Part shown: positions 17,323 through 28,662 of the stretch, piece by piece
Layout of the letters: each line of letters starts with the position of its first letter
Position numbering within the stretch: the stretch's first letter is position 1
Assembly (NCBI GenBank): GCA_021396245.1
Contig: WNYE01000119.1
Coordinates: 1 to 64,000, forward strand
Source of the DNA: Sporothrix humicola
Lineage: Eukaryota > Ascomycota > Sordariomycetes > Ophiostomatales > Ophiostomataceae
DNA length: 64,000 nucleotides
Direction of reading: 5' to 3'
Position numbers and translations under genes: made by a program
The notes under the pieces: generated by a model
The model's database searches: none
What the model saw: the letters and a program-made list of their open reading frames with translations, nothing else
What the model was told of the DNA's origin: nothing

Positions 17323-18803
17323 GGTGCGTCTAAAAATCGAAAGAGTTGTTTGTACACGTATCGAGTGAAAGAAGAGGTAGATTGAATCGAGTTCTTCTCA
17401 TCTTTCAACCTCCACTATTTATAGCTACAGAAAACAAAACATCCACAGAGGTAGTCGTTTGTGGTTATAAGAAGGGGAATCAACTCGAGAACGGGTACCG
17501 AGTACATCAACTCAATTTTGTCAGCACGGGCCGGCCCCCGCGCGCGGACGAGAGCTAGATGGCGATGCCTTTTGTCAGCACGGAGGAGCCGTATACTCCG
17601 TACATCAACCCTTTTGTCAGCAAATTCAGAGCTACGTCTATCCATAATACAGATTGTGCTGTTTACACACCCCGTAAGTTTCTCATGTCTTGGCCCCGGT
17701 TAATAATTTGAGTCCTGCTGGGAAAAAAAGAGACAAGGCCCTAAATTTTTAGAGTTGCGGCTAAACGCACGAATACGGAGTAATTTGCCTGCCTCGAGCC
17801 TCGTCTGCTTTTTATTTATACATCGCTTGTAAAAGCCCCGCCCGTTTATCCCCGCGTAACGGAGCTTGACTGTTTATTTCATGCTTTGCGCATGTGTTTA
17901 GATGCCACATATTTGTCTCGTGCAACTTCGAGCACTAGAAAACGTCCGCCCGTTAAGGCAGTTCGTGTGGGCGCTGCTCAGGACGAGGACAAGGTAGACG
18001 CCGAGTACCTGGTTGGGTGATTCGTATTTATTGCGCAATTAACGCGGCAAAGCTCGTTTATTAATTATTTCCACACATCTTTGTTGGTGCGGTAGATTGT
18101 GTGTGCCACAGCCATCACGGGAGAATATTTGTTGCGATATTAGATACCCGTGAAATGCAAGTAAACCCAGTGAACAGTCTCTAGCCTGAGGCAATGCAAT
18201 AATGTAGCCAGGCAAGTATTTGAACAAATATAACTTCCCTAGAATGCTACCTTTCTTTTTAATTGATAGAAGGCTAGACACCGGCTCACGGAAAAAAAGT
18301 CAACCTGTTCCGAATCAAGCGGGCCAAGGATTAAGAAGGCGCTACGTGAGCGAGAGGGCAAAGAGAAAGAGAACCCTCCCCACGTACGCGACGTAGACAG
18401 AGCCGGCGAAGACGATGATAACGAAAGAGACCAAAGAACCGAAGGAGGCCTGTCCAAGAGAGAAAATGCATAAAGATCATGAGATGTTAGACTGCGGAAG
18501 ATGAGGCATTGGACTCATATGTCGACATAGATAGTATCGGGATGAGGTAAACTTCATATACTACAGTATAAACTTTATACAGGAACGAAGTTCACATAAG
18601 AAGCCATATGAAGTTGAATACACCCCACCGCGCAATGAGGCACACCATCCATCCTTCTTGCTATGCACTTTGTTCTGCTCTGTTTTGTCGTCGACGACAC
18701 AATCCAGCCTCACTTTTCCGGTTTCATTCGCATTTACTACGCTTCATCTCGCACTCACGAAAATCATTTCGAACTGCTTTCGCTGAGCTCCAGCTATAAT
18801 GCC
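17323..18803. other. Long intergenic region with short repeated motifs
   Basis: About 1.5 kb without a recognisable gene. TTTTGTCAGCA occurs three times in about 100 bp (near 17517, 17571 and 17611). ACTCCGTA/TACGGAGT occurs at 17595-17602 and 17774-17781. An upstream ATG in frame with the next gene lies at 18663, but I prefer the start at 18804. Confidence 0.5.
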
Positions 18804-21625
18804 ATGGAGGCATTTCAAGTAGCGCTGGGCAATGAGCAGTTTCTAGACCTACTTGGTGAGCAGGACCAGAATTCTGTCGGAGACCTACGCAATGGGGCCA
18901 CTCATGCGCAAAGCTTTTGGGACCTCTTCGACGTCACTGGTGGATTTGATTTGGGGCCGGAGCGCACGGAATGCTGTCTGACTCGGACGTACTGCGGCCT
19001 CTGCAATTTCTCCCTGGTCAAGGGCGAGGCGTTTGTCGCAAGTACGTGCTCATACTATTGTCCTTTGCCCAGATCTTCTCTTCTTCTCTCTGACGGTCTG
19101 CCGTAGTGATCAACCCCGTCAACGGCACCTTTCCCGAAATCACATACGAGCCACACACCACACACACATACAAGTGCCCAGACAAAAATCACTCCTGCAG
19201 CATCTGCATGTGCGGCCAGTCCAGATGCACGGCATACGGCACGGAAGCCGAGCCGGCGAACGCTACCGGCATGCACGCAGAGTGTTTTGAACTGATGCAG
19301 CGTTTCGCCGGCCACCGGAACGAGCGTGAGTTGCAGCTGCACAAGGTGCTCAAAGCCTTTGACCGCACCTATGATTACTCTTTCCCGATCTCGGCGAGCA
19401 GCGAGCGGCGGCGGGAACAAGCGTACCAGGAAACCCTGGCGCAGCGGCTGTGGACAGCAAAGACGGCCGATATATGGAATCATGATGCAAATGCCCCACA
19501 GCTGCCGCTGGAGATTTGGATGATCGTGGCTGGCCATCTGGTGCGGACGAGCGCCTTTGTCAGTCGACTCGTACTCTCGTCCGTATCGCAAGAGTCGACG
19601 TCGACGGCGCTTGCAGAGTCTCGCACGTCAAAGCCAAGGGGCGAGTGGGACGTGCAGTGTATCAGTCTCGAAATGCCTGTATACGCTGCATTCACGGCCA
19701 TCGAGGGGCTGTACTATGTGCAGAGGCTGTACAGTGGGGATGACGACCAGGAAGAGGCGGAGGAACAGGAGGAACAGAAGGACGGCACATTCAGTGTCCT
19801 GGTTTACCCGGGCTCTCCCATAGTCCGAGAGTCTGGCGCGTTGGGTGTCAGTTTCTTCGTGGGCAGCGATCACCTCGGCATCCGGCGGATTGTCTTTTTT
19901 CCTCTCTTTTGCGAGTGCAACAAGTTTTCGCTGGAAGACACACACAGCCTCCGGAATGAGGAAAACGGTTTCTGCCACGACAAGGGCAACTATTGGATGT
20001 CGAAATGGGCCTGTTCGTTTGACGACAACCCAATCGACAGCGTATCCTGGGAGCGCTACACGATCAGCTTTGATGCCGCGCTTGAGCCCGGGACGAAAAC
20101 TAAAACAAATCTGCCAGTGCCAACAACACTGCATATCCACCGTGATGTAAGTTGAGGTCTAGATATGATTCATGATGCTGCAAAACCGGGCAATTTCTCA
20201 CTGAGCCCACATTTCCTACAGGACATCAAAGCTCGAGCCATCGTGCTGGGACAACGTTGTTTACATAATGCAGAGCGAGTCGGTACCGCCAACAACGGCG
20301 GCAATGACAGTCAGACACAGCTGTATTTGCAACGGCTATACAAACGGATGCTGCCCCGTCGGTATCTGTGGCCGACGCCTCCCACCGGAGACAACCCGAT
20401 CATTGTAAAGGATGCATCCGACGTGTTCTCATCGCCCAAAGATGACCAGTATCGCATGCGGCATGTCGAATTCAACGGGCCAGACACGGTTGGCTACTCG
20501 GTTGCATGCACCTATGATGGGACAGATATCGTGTCGATTCTCGCACACAAGCGTAACGAGCGGAATGATGCCCACGTAGAAGCCTATACCGAAGCCGGTA
20601 TGGACCGCTGTATCTGGGTCTCTGTGGCCATGGCGCCCGGCGAGGTCGTCCGACGTGCCGTGATACACATCTGTCGCGAACGGAAAAGCGTGAACCGACC
20701 AAGCACAAAATCGCTCGAGATCGCCACCAATTTTCGGTCGCTGATATTTGGATCATCTTGGGGCAAATATCTGCAAAGCGTCGCCATACCCACGCCATCA
20801 TCGCTATCCACAGCCAGGCCATATGTGCCACTCTGTTCCATCACAGTGCCCCCGGACCGTCCATCTGGCATTGCGTTCAGCCGGCTCGACCCATTCCGCA
20901 ATCGCCAGCCAATGGAGATTATCGCCGCTGAAAGCCACCCACCCCCCATCCGAAATCTCGAACCGGGTCCTCCACCACCAAAGGACATAACACTCGACAT
21001 GGACACGCGCAAGTCGCCCCTGTCCAAGCCGCATTCATCATCACGGACTGCGTTTCGAAAGCTGACCGGTCTCTACTCGTGTTGCTCATTGGAAGACGGG
21101 GTGTCCATCCAGGTCTGCACGAACCCGACTTTACCAGAGAATCCGATTGTCGGCATGAGGGTTTCTTACACAAACGAAAGCGGTCGCGTTGACGCATATC
21201 TCGGCCAATGGCGCTTCGACTGGGCGGCGAATCCAAAAAGCCCCAACGAAGTCAGGATCCTGCCCGACTCGTCCGGTCTCTACGTGTGCTACATGCTTCC
21301 CTTGGAGGGATCGCGAAGGAAGGACAAGTCCTCCGAAAAGCCTGACTGTCGACAATGCCAGCGTTATATTGCCAGCTTTGTGGCCGACCCGCGGGGATTT
21401 ACGACTGTCCATGGCAGCACGCCTCCATGCCGAGTCTCGCCCGACGACAGGACCAGGGCGAAGCAACGCATATACTGGCACAAGCACAATGCAAACGGCC
21501 GGCAAGGATACCTGGTGAAGTGGTGTTTGGTGCCCTGGCATGGCATTCTCGAGTGGTGGTTTACCGCAGATTCTTTTGCCTTGTACCACAACGGACAACC
21601 TGTACATAAATTGCCGTGTCGCTGA
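18804..21625 (+). CDS. Large Cys-rich protein with F-box-like motif (893 aa, 3 exons)
   Basis: No known full-length family recognised. Inferred exons are 18804-19041, 19107-20146 and 20222-21625. The introns are 65 and 75 nt with donors GTACGT and GTAAGT and acceptors TAG and CAG; frame is kept. Residues about 57-170 are Cys/His-rich: a CC...C-x2-C cluster (TYCGLCNF), then CSICMCGQSRC and GMHAECFEL, suggesting a zinc-binding module. Around residue 212 LPLEIWMIVAGHLVR resembles the first helix of an F-box. An acidic Glu-rich loop is at about residues 295-310. The C-terminal half has paired segments ending in a Trp-rich block (YLVKWCLVPWHGILEWW), perhaps a beta-rich ligand-binding domain. A substrate adaptor of an SCF ubiquitin ligase is one possibility. 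An alternative in-frame start at 18663 would add 47 residues. Confidence 0.75.
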
Positions 21626-21952
21626 GGGAGATTTTCTTTTAGAAACTCAAGTGTCAGTCTCGGCACAAAATTTACGGAGTCGCGAAAAGTGAGCATCTCT
21701 TATTTGAAATGCATCAACACAATTTACAATTAGTAATGCAGTGACTTACACGCGGAGTTAAACAGACGTTTAGCACCACTTAAGACCGCGATGTGCTGGG
21801 ATTCCAAATGCACTAAACAATGGACAAACTCCCCAACAGGTGGCATTGAGGGGCACATATAACTGTAAATCCTGCCCTACGACTCGACTTACACCGGCAG
21901 TCACACAACACACACACACACTCAGACAAAATCAAACTACACAACGCTCAAA
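21626..21952. promoter_or_regulatory. Promoter of the NmrA-like gene
   Basis: 327 bp with one TACGGAGT (21673-21680) and a CA-rich leader (ACACACACAC near 21907) just before the ATG. No gene seen. Confidence 0.4.
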
Positions 21953-22864
21953 ATGTCCGGCATTTTAGTACTCGGCGCTGGCGAGCTGGGCCTGGCCGTG
22001 CTCGAAGCACTCGCCCGTCATCCAAAACGCGGCGACGAACAGATTGCCGTTCTCCTGCGGGCGTCTTCCTCCACCAACCCGGAACGGGCAAAGCTCCTGG
22101 CGCACATCCAGGACGACCTCCACGTCGAAATTGAAACGGCCGACGTCGTCGCAGCCTCGGTCGACGAGCTCGCCGCTCTCTTTGGGAGGTACCACACCGT
22201 CGTCTCCTGCAACGGCATGGGCCTGCCGTCGGGCACCCAGACGAAACTCGCCCACGCCGTTCTTTCTGCTGGCGTCCCCCGGTTCGTGCCGTGGCAGTTT
22301 GGCATGGACTACGACGTCATTGGCGAGGGCAGCACCCAAGACCTGTTTGACGAGCAGCTGGCCGTCCGCGCGCTGCTGAGGACGCCCGACAACACGACGA
22401 CCGACTGGATCATTGTCTCGACAGGCCTGTTTATGAGCTTTCTGTTTTTGCCGGCCTTTGGCGTGGTGGATGTACCTTGTCGGGTCGTTCGCGGTCTCGG
22501 GCAGTGGGACAACACAATTACCGTCACGACGCCCGTGGATATCGGCACCGTCACGGCCGACGTTCTGCTCGATCCCCAGGACATCCAGCGACAAGTCGTC
22601 TATGCCGCCGGCGACACGGTTTCGTACGAGCGGGTCGCTGACCTTGTCGACGCTCACTTTGGCGAGCCATTCAAGCGTGAGCTGTGGGACCTGGAGACAC
22701 TGCAAAAACAACTCGCCGAATCGCCCAACGACACAATGGTCAAATACCGCGACACGTTTGCGCAAGGACGGGGTGTGGCCTGGGACAAGGCAAAGACGGT
22801 CAATGCCCAGAGAGGCATTCCAGTGACGGATGTCAAGAAATATATTGAAGCTTTTGAGAGGTAG
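21953..22864 (+). CDS. NmrA-like / isoflavone-reductase-type NAD(P)-binding protein (303 aa)
   Basis: Intronless atypical short-chain dehydrogenase. It begins with a Rossmann dinucleotide motif, ILVLGAGELGLAVLEAL. It lacks the Y-x3-K catalytic pair of classical SDRs. VVSCNGMG and PRFVPWQFGMDYD occupy the places where NmrA/isoflavone reductase relatives carry the Gly-rich loop and the RFxPSEFG-like motif. Members are either reductases of phenolic compounds or NADP(H)-sensing regulators that bind GATA factors. The single complete domain and good length (about 300 aa) favour a reductase-like protein, but the role is not fixed by sequence. It is followed on the same strand by an SDR gene. Confidence 0.85.
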   Translation: MSGILVLGAGELGLAVLEALARHPKRGDEQIAVLLRASSSTNPERAKLLAHIQDDLHVEIETADVVAASVDELAALFGRYHTVVSCNGMGLPSGTQTKLAHAVLSAGVPRFVPWQFGMDYDVIGEGSTQDLFDEQLAVRALLRTPDNTTTDWIIVSTGLFMSFLFLPAFGVVDVPCRVVRGLGQWDNTITVTTPVDIGTVTADVLLDPQDIQRQVVYAAGDTVSYERVADLVDAHFGEPFKRELWDLETLQKQLAESPNDTMVKYRDTFAQGRGVAWDKAKTVNAQRGIPVTDVKKYIEAFER

Positions 22865-23443
22865 AATTAGTTGTGTAGATCAATTAAATAAACTGACTTC
22901 TTTCTCCTCTTGTGCCCGCGCCTCCGCCCGCTGACTCCGTTGGAGAATAAACAGTCCGGGCCGTAGCGGGCCGGCTGTTGTACTTTGGGTGATGTAACAG
23001 CGCTATCGAGCGCTAAACCAAGGACAGCAACTCCGCAAACTTACACGATTAAAATGTGCCCCCATTTTGGGTCGACAAGCATCACGTTCTAGACTTTTTT
23101 GACATTCTCTCCAATGAAAAGTTCAGACGATATATCTTATCGTGCTATGATGTGGCCTTAAAATGTCGACGGAACGGACAGACATGGGCCTTCCGTCCTA
23201 TGCTCCCCAGCGGACACGACATGTACTAATAATGAGTACTTGGGGACAATAAACAACGCCGGACATGCCCCATGTAGAAGGCGCCGACAGTCTTGTGGTT
23301 TTCAAAAACTCCGCGATGGAGGGGCTTTCGAAGATGCTTCTCATAAAGAGCCGAAAAGACTCACACTTTGGGTAAATCTTGCTGTGAAGATAGAGAGGCA
23401 TTCACATTTCAAAGGGTCAGCAAAGACTACACACAAACTCACC
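22865..23443. other. Intergenic / SDR promoter
   Basis: 579 bp with no coding signal recognised; the NmrA-like gene's 3' end is followed by AT-rich sequence. Confidence 0.45.
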
Positions 23444-24369
23444 ATGTCGTCTCCTCGTCTCGTTCCACGCTCCCTCGAGGGCAAGTATGCCGTTGTGACC
23501 GGATTCTCAAGAGGTGCGTTTTCATACCAGTTACTTCATTTTAGAGATATACTGACCCTCCAGGCATCGGCGCTGCCATTGCTCGTGACCTGGCCAAGAA
23601 GGGCGCCAACGTCCACGGCGTCTACACGTCCGACTCGTCCACAAAGGCCGCCCTCGAGCTGGCCGAGGAATTCAGAAAGGACCACGGCGTCAAGATTGCC
23701 CTGACCAAGGCTGATCTGGGCGAAGGAGAGGCTGCTGCCGCCAAGGTGGCCGAGGATTTTAAGGCGTTTGCTTCGACTTCCGAGAGGGCGCCTCAACTCG
23801 ACATCCTCATCAACAATGCCGGCGTCGGCGGCAACCACCGTCTCGGCGAAATTCCCGTCGCCGATTTCCACCGCCAGTATGCGGTCAACGTCCTGGCCCC
23901 CATCCTCGTAACCCAGGCACTCCTAGAGTACCTTCCCCACGATCGCTCCGGCCGCATCATCAATATCAGCAGTGTTTCGTCCACGATCGGCTTTGCCACA
24001 CAAACGGTGTACGGCGGCACCAAGGCTGCCCTCGAGAGCATGACGCGCACGTGGGCCCGCGAGCTGGCCGAGCGCGCCACCGTCAACTCGGTCAACCCGG
24101 GCCCTGTGGAGGGCGACATGTACTATGAGGCCGGCCCGGCCATGTGGAACGAGATGGATCCCTTCCAGCAGGCCTGCCCCCTGAGTGTTGTGCGCCCGGG
24201 CATTGACGATCCGGCGCTCGTAAAGCTGGCAACCGAGCAGATGAATGGTCGGCGGCCGGGCTATTGGCACGAAGTGGCAGCTGTCGTCGGGATGCTGTGT
24301 GGTGCAGATTCCGCCTGGACGACGGGGAGTGTCATCAACGCCAGCGGTGGCCTAAAGTTCCAGACGTAG
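23444..24369 (+). CDS. Classical short-chain dehydrogenase/reductase (291 aa, 2 exons)
   Basis: Exons 23444-23513 and 23564-24369 flank a 50-nt intron (donor GTGCGT, acceptor CAG) that splits the cofactor glycine motif. Spliced, it reads VVTGFSRGIGAAIARDL. Other SDR hallmarks are ILINNAGVGG, the catalytic Ser region IINISSVSS, YGGTK (Y-x3-K) and VNSVNPGPVEGDM. Length and motif order are those of 3-oxoacyl-ACP-reductase/versicolorin-reductase-like SDRs. The final segment SAWTTGSVINASGGLKFQ matches the usual SDR C-terminus. Physiological substrate unknown; a shared pathway with the preceding NmrA-like gene is possible but unsupported beyond adjacency. Confidence 0.9.
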
Positions 24370-24752
24370 AGACATCAGATGCAAGGCGCTAAGGGCACTG
24401 TCAACATTGAGCACGACACCACCTCAACAATGACAAATAGCTTAAAATAAATGATAAAAAATATGAGTTAAATCGTTGAGTGTATAGTCTACATTCATAG
24501 AACATTCAACAAGTGTTTAACGTAAAAGGATGCCGACGATGAAAGGTACGCAGGCGGTTATGCAGTCGCCTTAACATGCCTAGATTAGGTTGCCCATTAT
24601 GTAATCGTCGCGGCCCAGCACAGCTTAGCTCCAGGGCGCGTCATCCAATTTACAGGGTAACGGAAGCTGCTTCCTTGCATCGAAAACAAAACAATCGTCA
24701 ACCTTCAACATCCAACATCCCAACAATGCCAACACCACCGCCATAGCCCGCC
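24370..24752. other. Intergenic, transition to conserved chromosome
   Basis: 383 bp without features; AT-rich first half, then a 5' leader of the TMEM170-like gene. To the left most genes are accessory or broken, to the right nearly all are conserved. Confidence 0.4.
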
Positions 24753-25295
24753 ATGTCGTCGTCCTCGACCTCGATCGCGCCCGCGGCCACCACCCGCGCG
24801 GCCTTTGGCGGCTCCTATGGCGCCTACAGCCAGGCGCCGCCGGGCTACAAAACGCCTGCCTTTCCGGGCCTCTACTGGCCACCGCAGACACCGACACTCC
24901 ACGGCAGTCTCTACTATCTCTACGACATTTGGCGCTTCACGCTGCTGTGGACCATGATTCTGTACGCCATCTTCCACGCCGGCGCCGCGTTTATTGCACT
25001 GGCGATGCAGCTGATTTATTCGGGGCGGCCCGAGTACTGGCGGTACCTGTGGACGATTCCGGTTGTTTACACCGTCGTGGCCGGCGTTGAAGCCCTCTTT
25101 GCCGGCAGTTTTGTTGGATTAATGTAGGTCTCCTGTCTCTACTCTAGCTGTGTTGATTCCCGCTCACCGTTTAGCATCGGCGCTGCCTACTTGGCCGGAC
25201 CGTTTTGGATGTCGACGTGGATCCCCTTCATCTGGGGCTGGGCCAATCTGCTGGTCATTGTCATTTCCTCCTTTTCCATCCAGGGCGGTTTGTGA
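24753..25295 (+). CDS. TMEM170-family integral membrane protein (163 aa, 2 exons)
   Basis: Exons 24753-25123 and 25175-25295; the 51-nt intron (donor GTAGGT, acceptor TAG) joins FVGL to IIGAAYLAG. After a Ser/Ala-rich N-terminus come a PPGYKTPAFPGLYWPPQTPT segment and LYYLYDIWRFTLLW. Three hydrophobic segments follow (about residues 58-83, 98-122 and 127-157), ending in SSFSIQGGL. This matches fungal TMEM170-like proteins as I recall them. Animal TMEM170A acts at the ER in membrane sheet and nuclear envelope shape; the fungal role is not established here. The start follows a 5' leader immediately upstream. Confidence 0.82.
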
Positions 25296-25466
25296 AGACA
25301 GTGCTCGAAAACAGAAAGGCTCTCTATTCTATTAAATCTATCGATTCTCGAGGCAAACGACGCTATGCGATGTACCCGATGCGACTTACGGAGTGTATGA
25401 CTATCCAATCCGACCATCCTTATCATCATCGATATGCCCTACCATCTCCCTCCAGCCGACTCCCTC

Positions 25467-26162
25467 CTACCCATCCAGCTTCCGAATCACCCGCGCCGGG
25501 TTGCCCGCGACCACCACCCGCGGCGGCACGTCCTTGGTCACGACACTACCCGCGCCGACCGTCGAGCCGGCACCAATCGTCACGCCGGGGATGACGGTCA
25601 CATTGCCGCCCAGCCAGCAGTCCTCGCCAATGGTGATGGGCTTGCCCGACTCGGGGCCCTTGATGCCGTTGCGCACCGCGCCGTCCAGCGGGTGCCCGCC
25701 GCTGTAAAACGAGCAGTTGGGCCCAATCAGCGTCCGCGCGCCCACCGTGATGGGCGACGTGTCGATCCATGTGCTGTTGGCGTTGACATAGACGCCTTCT
25801 TTGAGGATGATATTATAGCCGTAGTCGGCGCGCAGCGGCAGCTCGACCCAGGGTTCGTCCGAAAACAGAGCTTCGTCGGCTTCGGGCGTGTCAGCGACCG
25901 GAGGGAGAGCCGAATCGTCCATGATCAGGTTCTTGTAGAGCTTGACGAGCTCTCGCCGGGGCGCATCGCGCGGGGCCTGGTTGAACACGTGGCAGGCCTG
26001 CGCGCACCGGCGGCGCTCGGCGACCAGATCGGGCGTGAAGGCAAAGTAGAGCTCGCCCTCGAGCATGCGCCGGCGGTTTTCTTTCAGTTCTTCGGGCGTC
26101 GAGGGGATCTTGGTCGGCACCGTCTCGGCCGGGACCACGGCGCTGTTGTTGGGGGCGGCCAT
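25467..26162 (-). CDS. Maltose/galactoside-type O-acetyltransferase, left-handed beta-helix (231 aa)
   Basis: Hexapeptide-repeat acetyltransferase of the NodL/LacA/maltose acetyltransferase type, transferring acetyl from acetyl-CoA to a sugar hydroxyl. The N-terminal helical Mac domain is visible (ENRRRMLEGELYFAF with CHVFNQ). Left-handed helix repeats follow: VYVNANSTW, ITVGARTLIGPNCSFYSGGH, ITIGEDCWLGGNVTVIPGVT and IGAGSTVGAGSVVTKDVPP, ending in VVAGNPARVIRKL. His157 in SGGHPLDG corresponds to the catalytic His of the family. Intronless. The start used is the Met before AAPNNSAVV; an open upstream extension lacks similarity. The gene converges with the TMEM170-like gene. Confidence 0.9.
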   Translation of the reverse strand: MAAPNNSAVVPAETVPTKIPSTPEELKENRRRMLEGELYFAFTPDLVAERRRCAQACHVFNQAPRDAPRRELVKLYKNLIMDDSALPPVADTPEADEALFSDEPWVELPLRADYGYNIILKEGVYVNANSTWIDTSPITVGARTLIGPNCSFYSGGHPLDGAVRNGIKGPESGKPITIGEDCWLGGNVTVIPGVTIGAGSTVGAGSVVTKDVPPRVVVAGNPARVIRKLDG

Positions 26163-27354
26163 TTTGACGACGAATGAGCGAAGCGAGTGAGTGAGTAGCG
26201 TGTGTAAAGAAACTATTAGTTTACAATCCAATTCTTCGTCCACGGCGGCGACAGCTCTTTTATAATTTGAATCCGTCTTCTCTTGTGTCTTGTGAACGTG
26301 TCCAGAAGTGCAAGTGCGGAGTTGGGCCAAGAAAGGCAAGTGAACGCTCGTCAGAAACAGTGTAAATTAGCCCGGATGGCAGTGCTGGGCGAGATTCCCG
26401 TATTCCATTCGCTATTTACAGTCCATTTTGCACCACTATTTCCACCTCCCACCGTAGCAGAACCGGGCAATTGGTGCAGACCAGAGGGGTTGTTCCTGTG
26501 GATCCCCCGCGACCGAAGACCCGACCTGAATCGTGCAGCGACCTTAGTGCCGTCAAGTGCAAAAACGCACCGTCAAAATACACTTGGCATACGTCGTCAC
26601 TGGTCTTTACTGGCTTCAGCGGATAAATTTTGGGGAGGCCAAAATGCATGGCATCGGTGCAAGCCGCGGTGCAAGCCGAAGCCACGAGACGGCTACGAAA
26701 ATGCCAGTCTCAATTCAATGATTTGACTTGGAATTATTCTAGACCAAATACATCAATTCTGTCTCGACCTTAATGCGTTGAGTTGACCATTGTTTGTGCA
26801 ACACCCGTTGGGTTGCATTTATTAGGTAAGATGGCGAGGACGGCAGAGCGACAGCGACCGTTTTAGCGCCACCTATTCTTGTCTCCGAAAACAGCAAGAA
26901 GCCAGAAGCCAGCGCTCTCCAAAAATTTAGAGTCGCGCCAACGCACGCAAGTCGCGATCGATCTCAATCAAAGACCAAAAAAAAAGCCAACACCAACAGA
27001 AACAAACCCCAATTCTACATTATCCCCATTCAACATTCAAACCCGGCCAGGGGAACAATAGCAACAATACCAACGCCAGAAGGGGCGATTGACAAAAACA
27101 ATCATAGGGTGTGCAAAGCATCTGTCAACTCAGGACCTGACAGCAAATGCCCAATTGCCCTTTCATGGTTTAAAAGGGGCCTGTCTTCCCGTCTGCTTCT
27201 TCAGACCTGGTCAAGTCTGAGACAGAACTAGACGGCACATAGATCTCGTCACTTTTATTTCGTCACTCGTCATTTTGTCATATTTCATTTCAGCACTCAG
27301 CCTCTTTCTTGTTCATCTTCATCATCTCTCTCACCCCACCTCCACTTCCTCAAC
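26163..27354. other. Divergent intergenic region
   Basis: About 1.2 kb between the divergent acetyltransferase and Ste14 genes. No convincing gene or RNA; short open frames have random-looking composition. An A-rich patch lies near 26940-27010. Confidence 0.5.
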
Positions 27355-28357
27355 ATGGAGAGCTCAACAGGCATCGATATCAGCGCCAATGGCGCAACTT
27401 TGCGGCGGCCGAGGTGAGTGCCCCATGTTTCCATACTATCCAAATTCGTTTCTAATACCGTTTAGCCCCATCTCTACAGCTTCGGCTGCGTCGTCTGCTT
27501 CGTCGCGGTCACGGGCAAACGGAGACTTGAATGACGCCGTTCCTCCACCAGGCATCGGCTCGCCAGAGTCCCCTGGCCAGGACAAGAACTTCCCGCCAGA
27601 CTCTTTCTCCTACCCGGGGCAGAAGCGCTCGCTCGCTGGTATTGCTTTGAGGGCGTTCTGTCTGGGCTCGTCCCTTGTTGTGGGCATCTTCGTGTCGACA
27701 CTGCTAGCCATCTTGCCTCGCTTGTTCCCCGGTGTCGCCGCCGTCGAATATGTCTCTCCCCTCTGGCGCCTGCCCTTCTTCCTAGGCGCTCTGTCCACTT
27801 TCCACTTTCTCGAGTTTTGGACCACGGCCCGCTACAACACCCAGGCCACCAGCGTCGACTCGTTTCTCTTGACGGCCAACTGGCCCGCCTATGCCATTGC
27901 CCACCTGGCGGCGTCCGTCGAGTCGCTCGTGCGGTACACCCTGCTGCGAAACGTCGACGTTTGGCAGTACCTCCCGTTCTCTGTCCCACGCACGTGGGTC
28001 ATGGCTGCCGGTTTCTTGGTCGTCGCTGTCGGCCAGACGGCCCGCTCGGCCGCCATGATCCAGGCCGGCCGCAGCTTCAACCACACCATCCAGCACAAGA
28101 AAGCCACGAGCCACGCGCTGGTGACGGACGGCATCTACGCATGGTTCCGGCACCCGAGCTACTTTGGCTTCTTTTGGTGGGCGCTAGGCACGCAGCTGGT
28201 GCTGGGCAACGTCGTGTGTCTGGCCGGCTACACGGCCGTGCTATGGCGGTTCTTCTCGATGCGCATCCGCCACGAGGAGACGCTGCTGGTGCGCTTCTTT
28301 GGCGACGACTATGTGCAGTACCGCCAGCGCGTGGGCACCAAGATTCCGTTCATCTAG
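27355..28357 (+). CDS. STE14: Protein-S-isoprenylcysteine O-methyltransferase (316 aa, 2 exons)
   Basis: ER-membrane enzyme that methylates the C-terminal farnesyl- or geranylgeranyl-cysteine of CaaX proteins (Ras, Rho, a-factor-type pheromone) using S-adenosylmethionine. Exons are 27355-27413 and 27466-28357; the 52-nt intron (GTGAGT...TAG) falls in codon 20. After a Ser/Pro-rich N-terminus there are several membrane segments, then the ICMT signature. This comprises AGRSFNHTIQ, HALVTDGIYAWFRHPSYFGF, WALGTQLVLGN, and the C-terminal RIRHEETLLVRFFGDDYVQY with the invariant Glu pair and the terminal KIPFI. Length is above yeast Ste14 (239 aa) because of the N-terminal extension. Convergent with the acyltransferase gene. 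Confidence 0.95.
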
Positions 28358-28662
28358 GGGGCAGGTGGACCAGACAAAGTGTGTGATATAATGTGCTTTT
28401 GCAAGGATAGAAAGCACCGTGTTTAATTATTTGCCAGGATCATATTGTATTTCCATTACCATTTTGATTTTCCCACCATATCTATAAATCTATGAGCATT
28501 GGGCCGTGCTGGCCAGTATTTAAGCTATCCCAATATAACAAGGCAGATTGTCGACCGAAATAACCTTCCTGTACAGTCTGTGTCATATATATCCTTGGGC
28601 CGGTACAAAAAGAAATCAGAGTCAAATTACATATCAACAAGTTGAAAAGACGAAAGCGTATC
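28358..28662. other. Convergent 3' intergenic region
   Basis: 305 bp, AT-rich, between two gene 3' ends; no features beyond presumable poly(A) regions. Confidence 0.5.
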
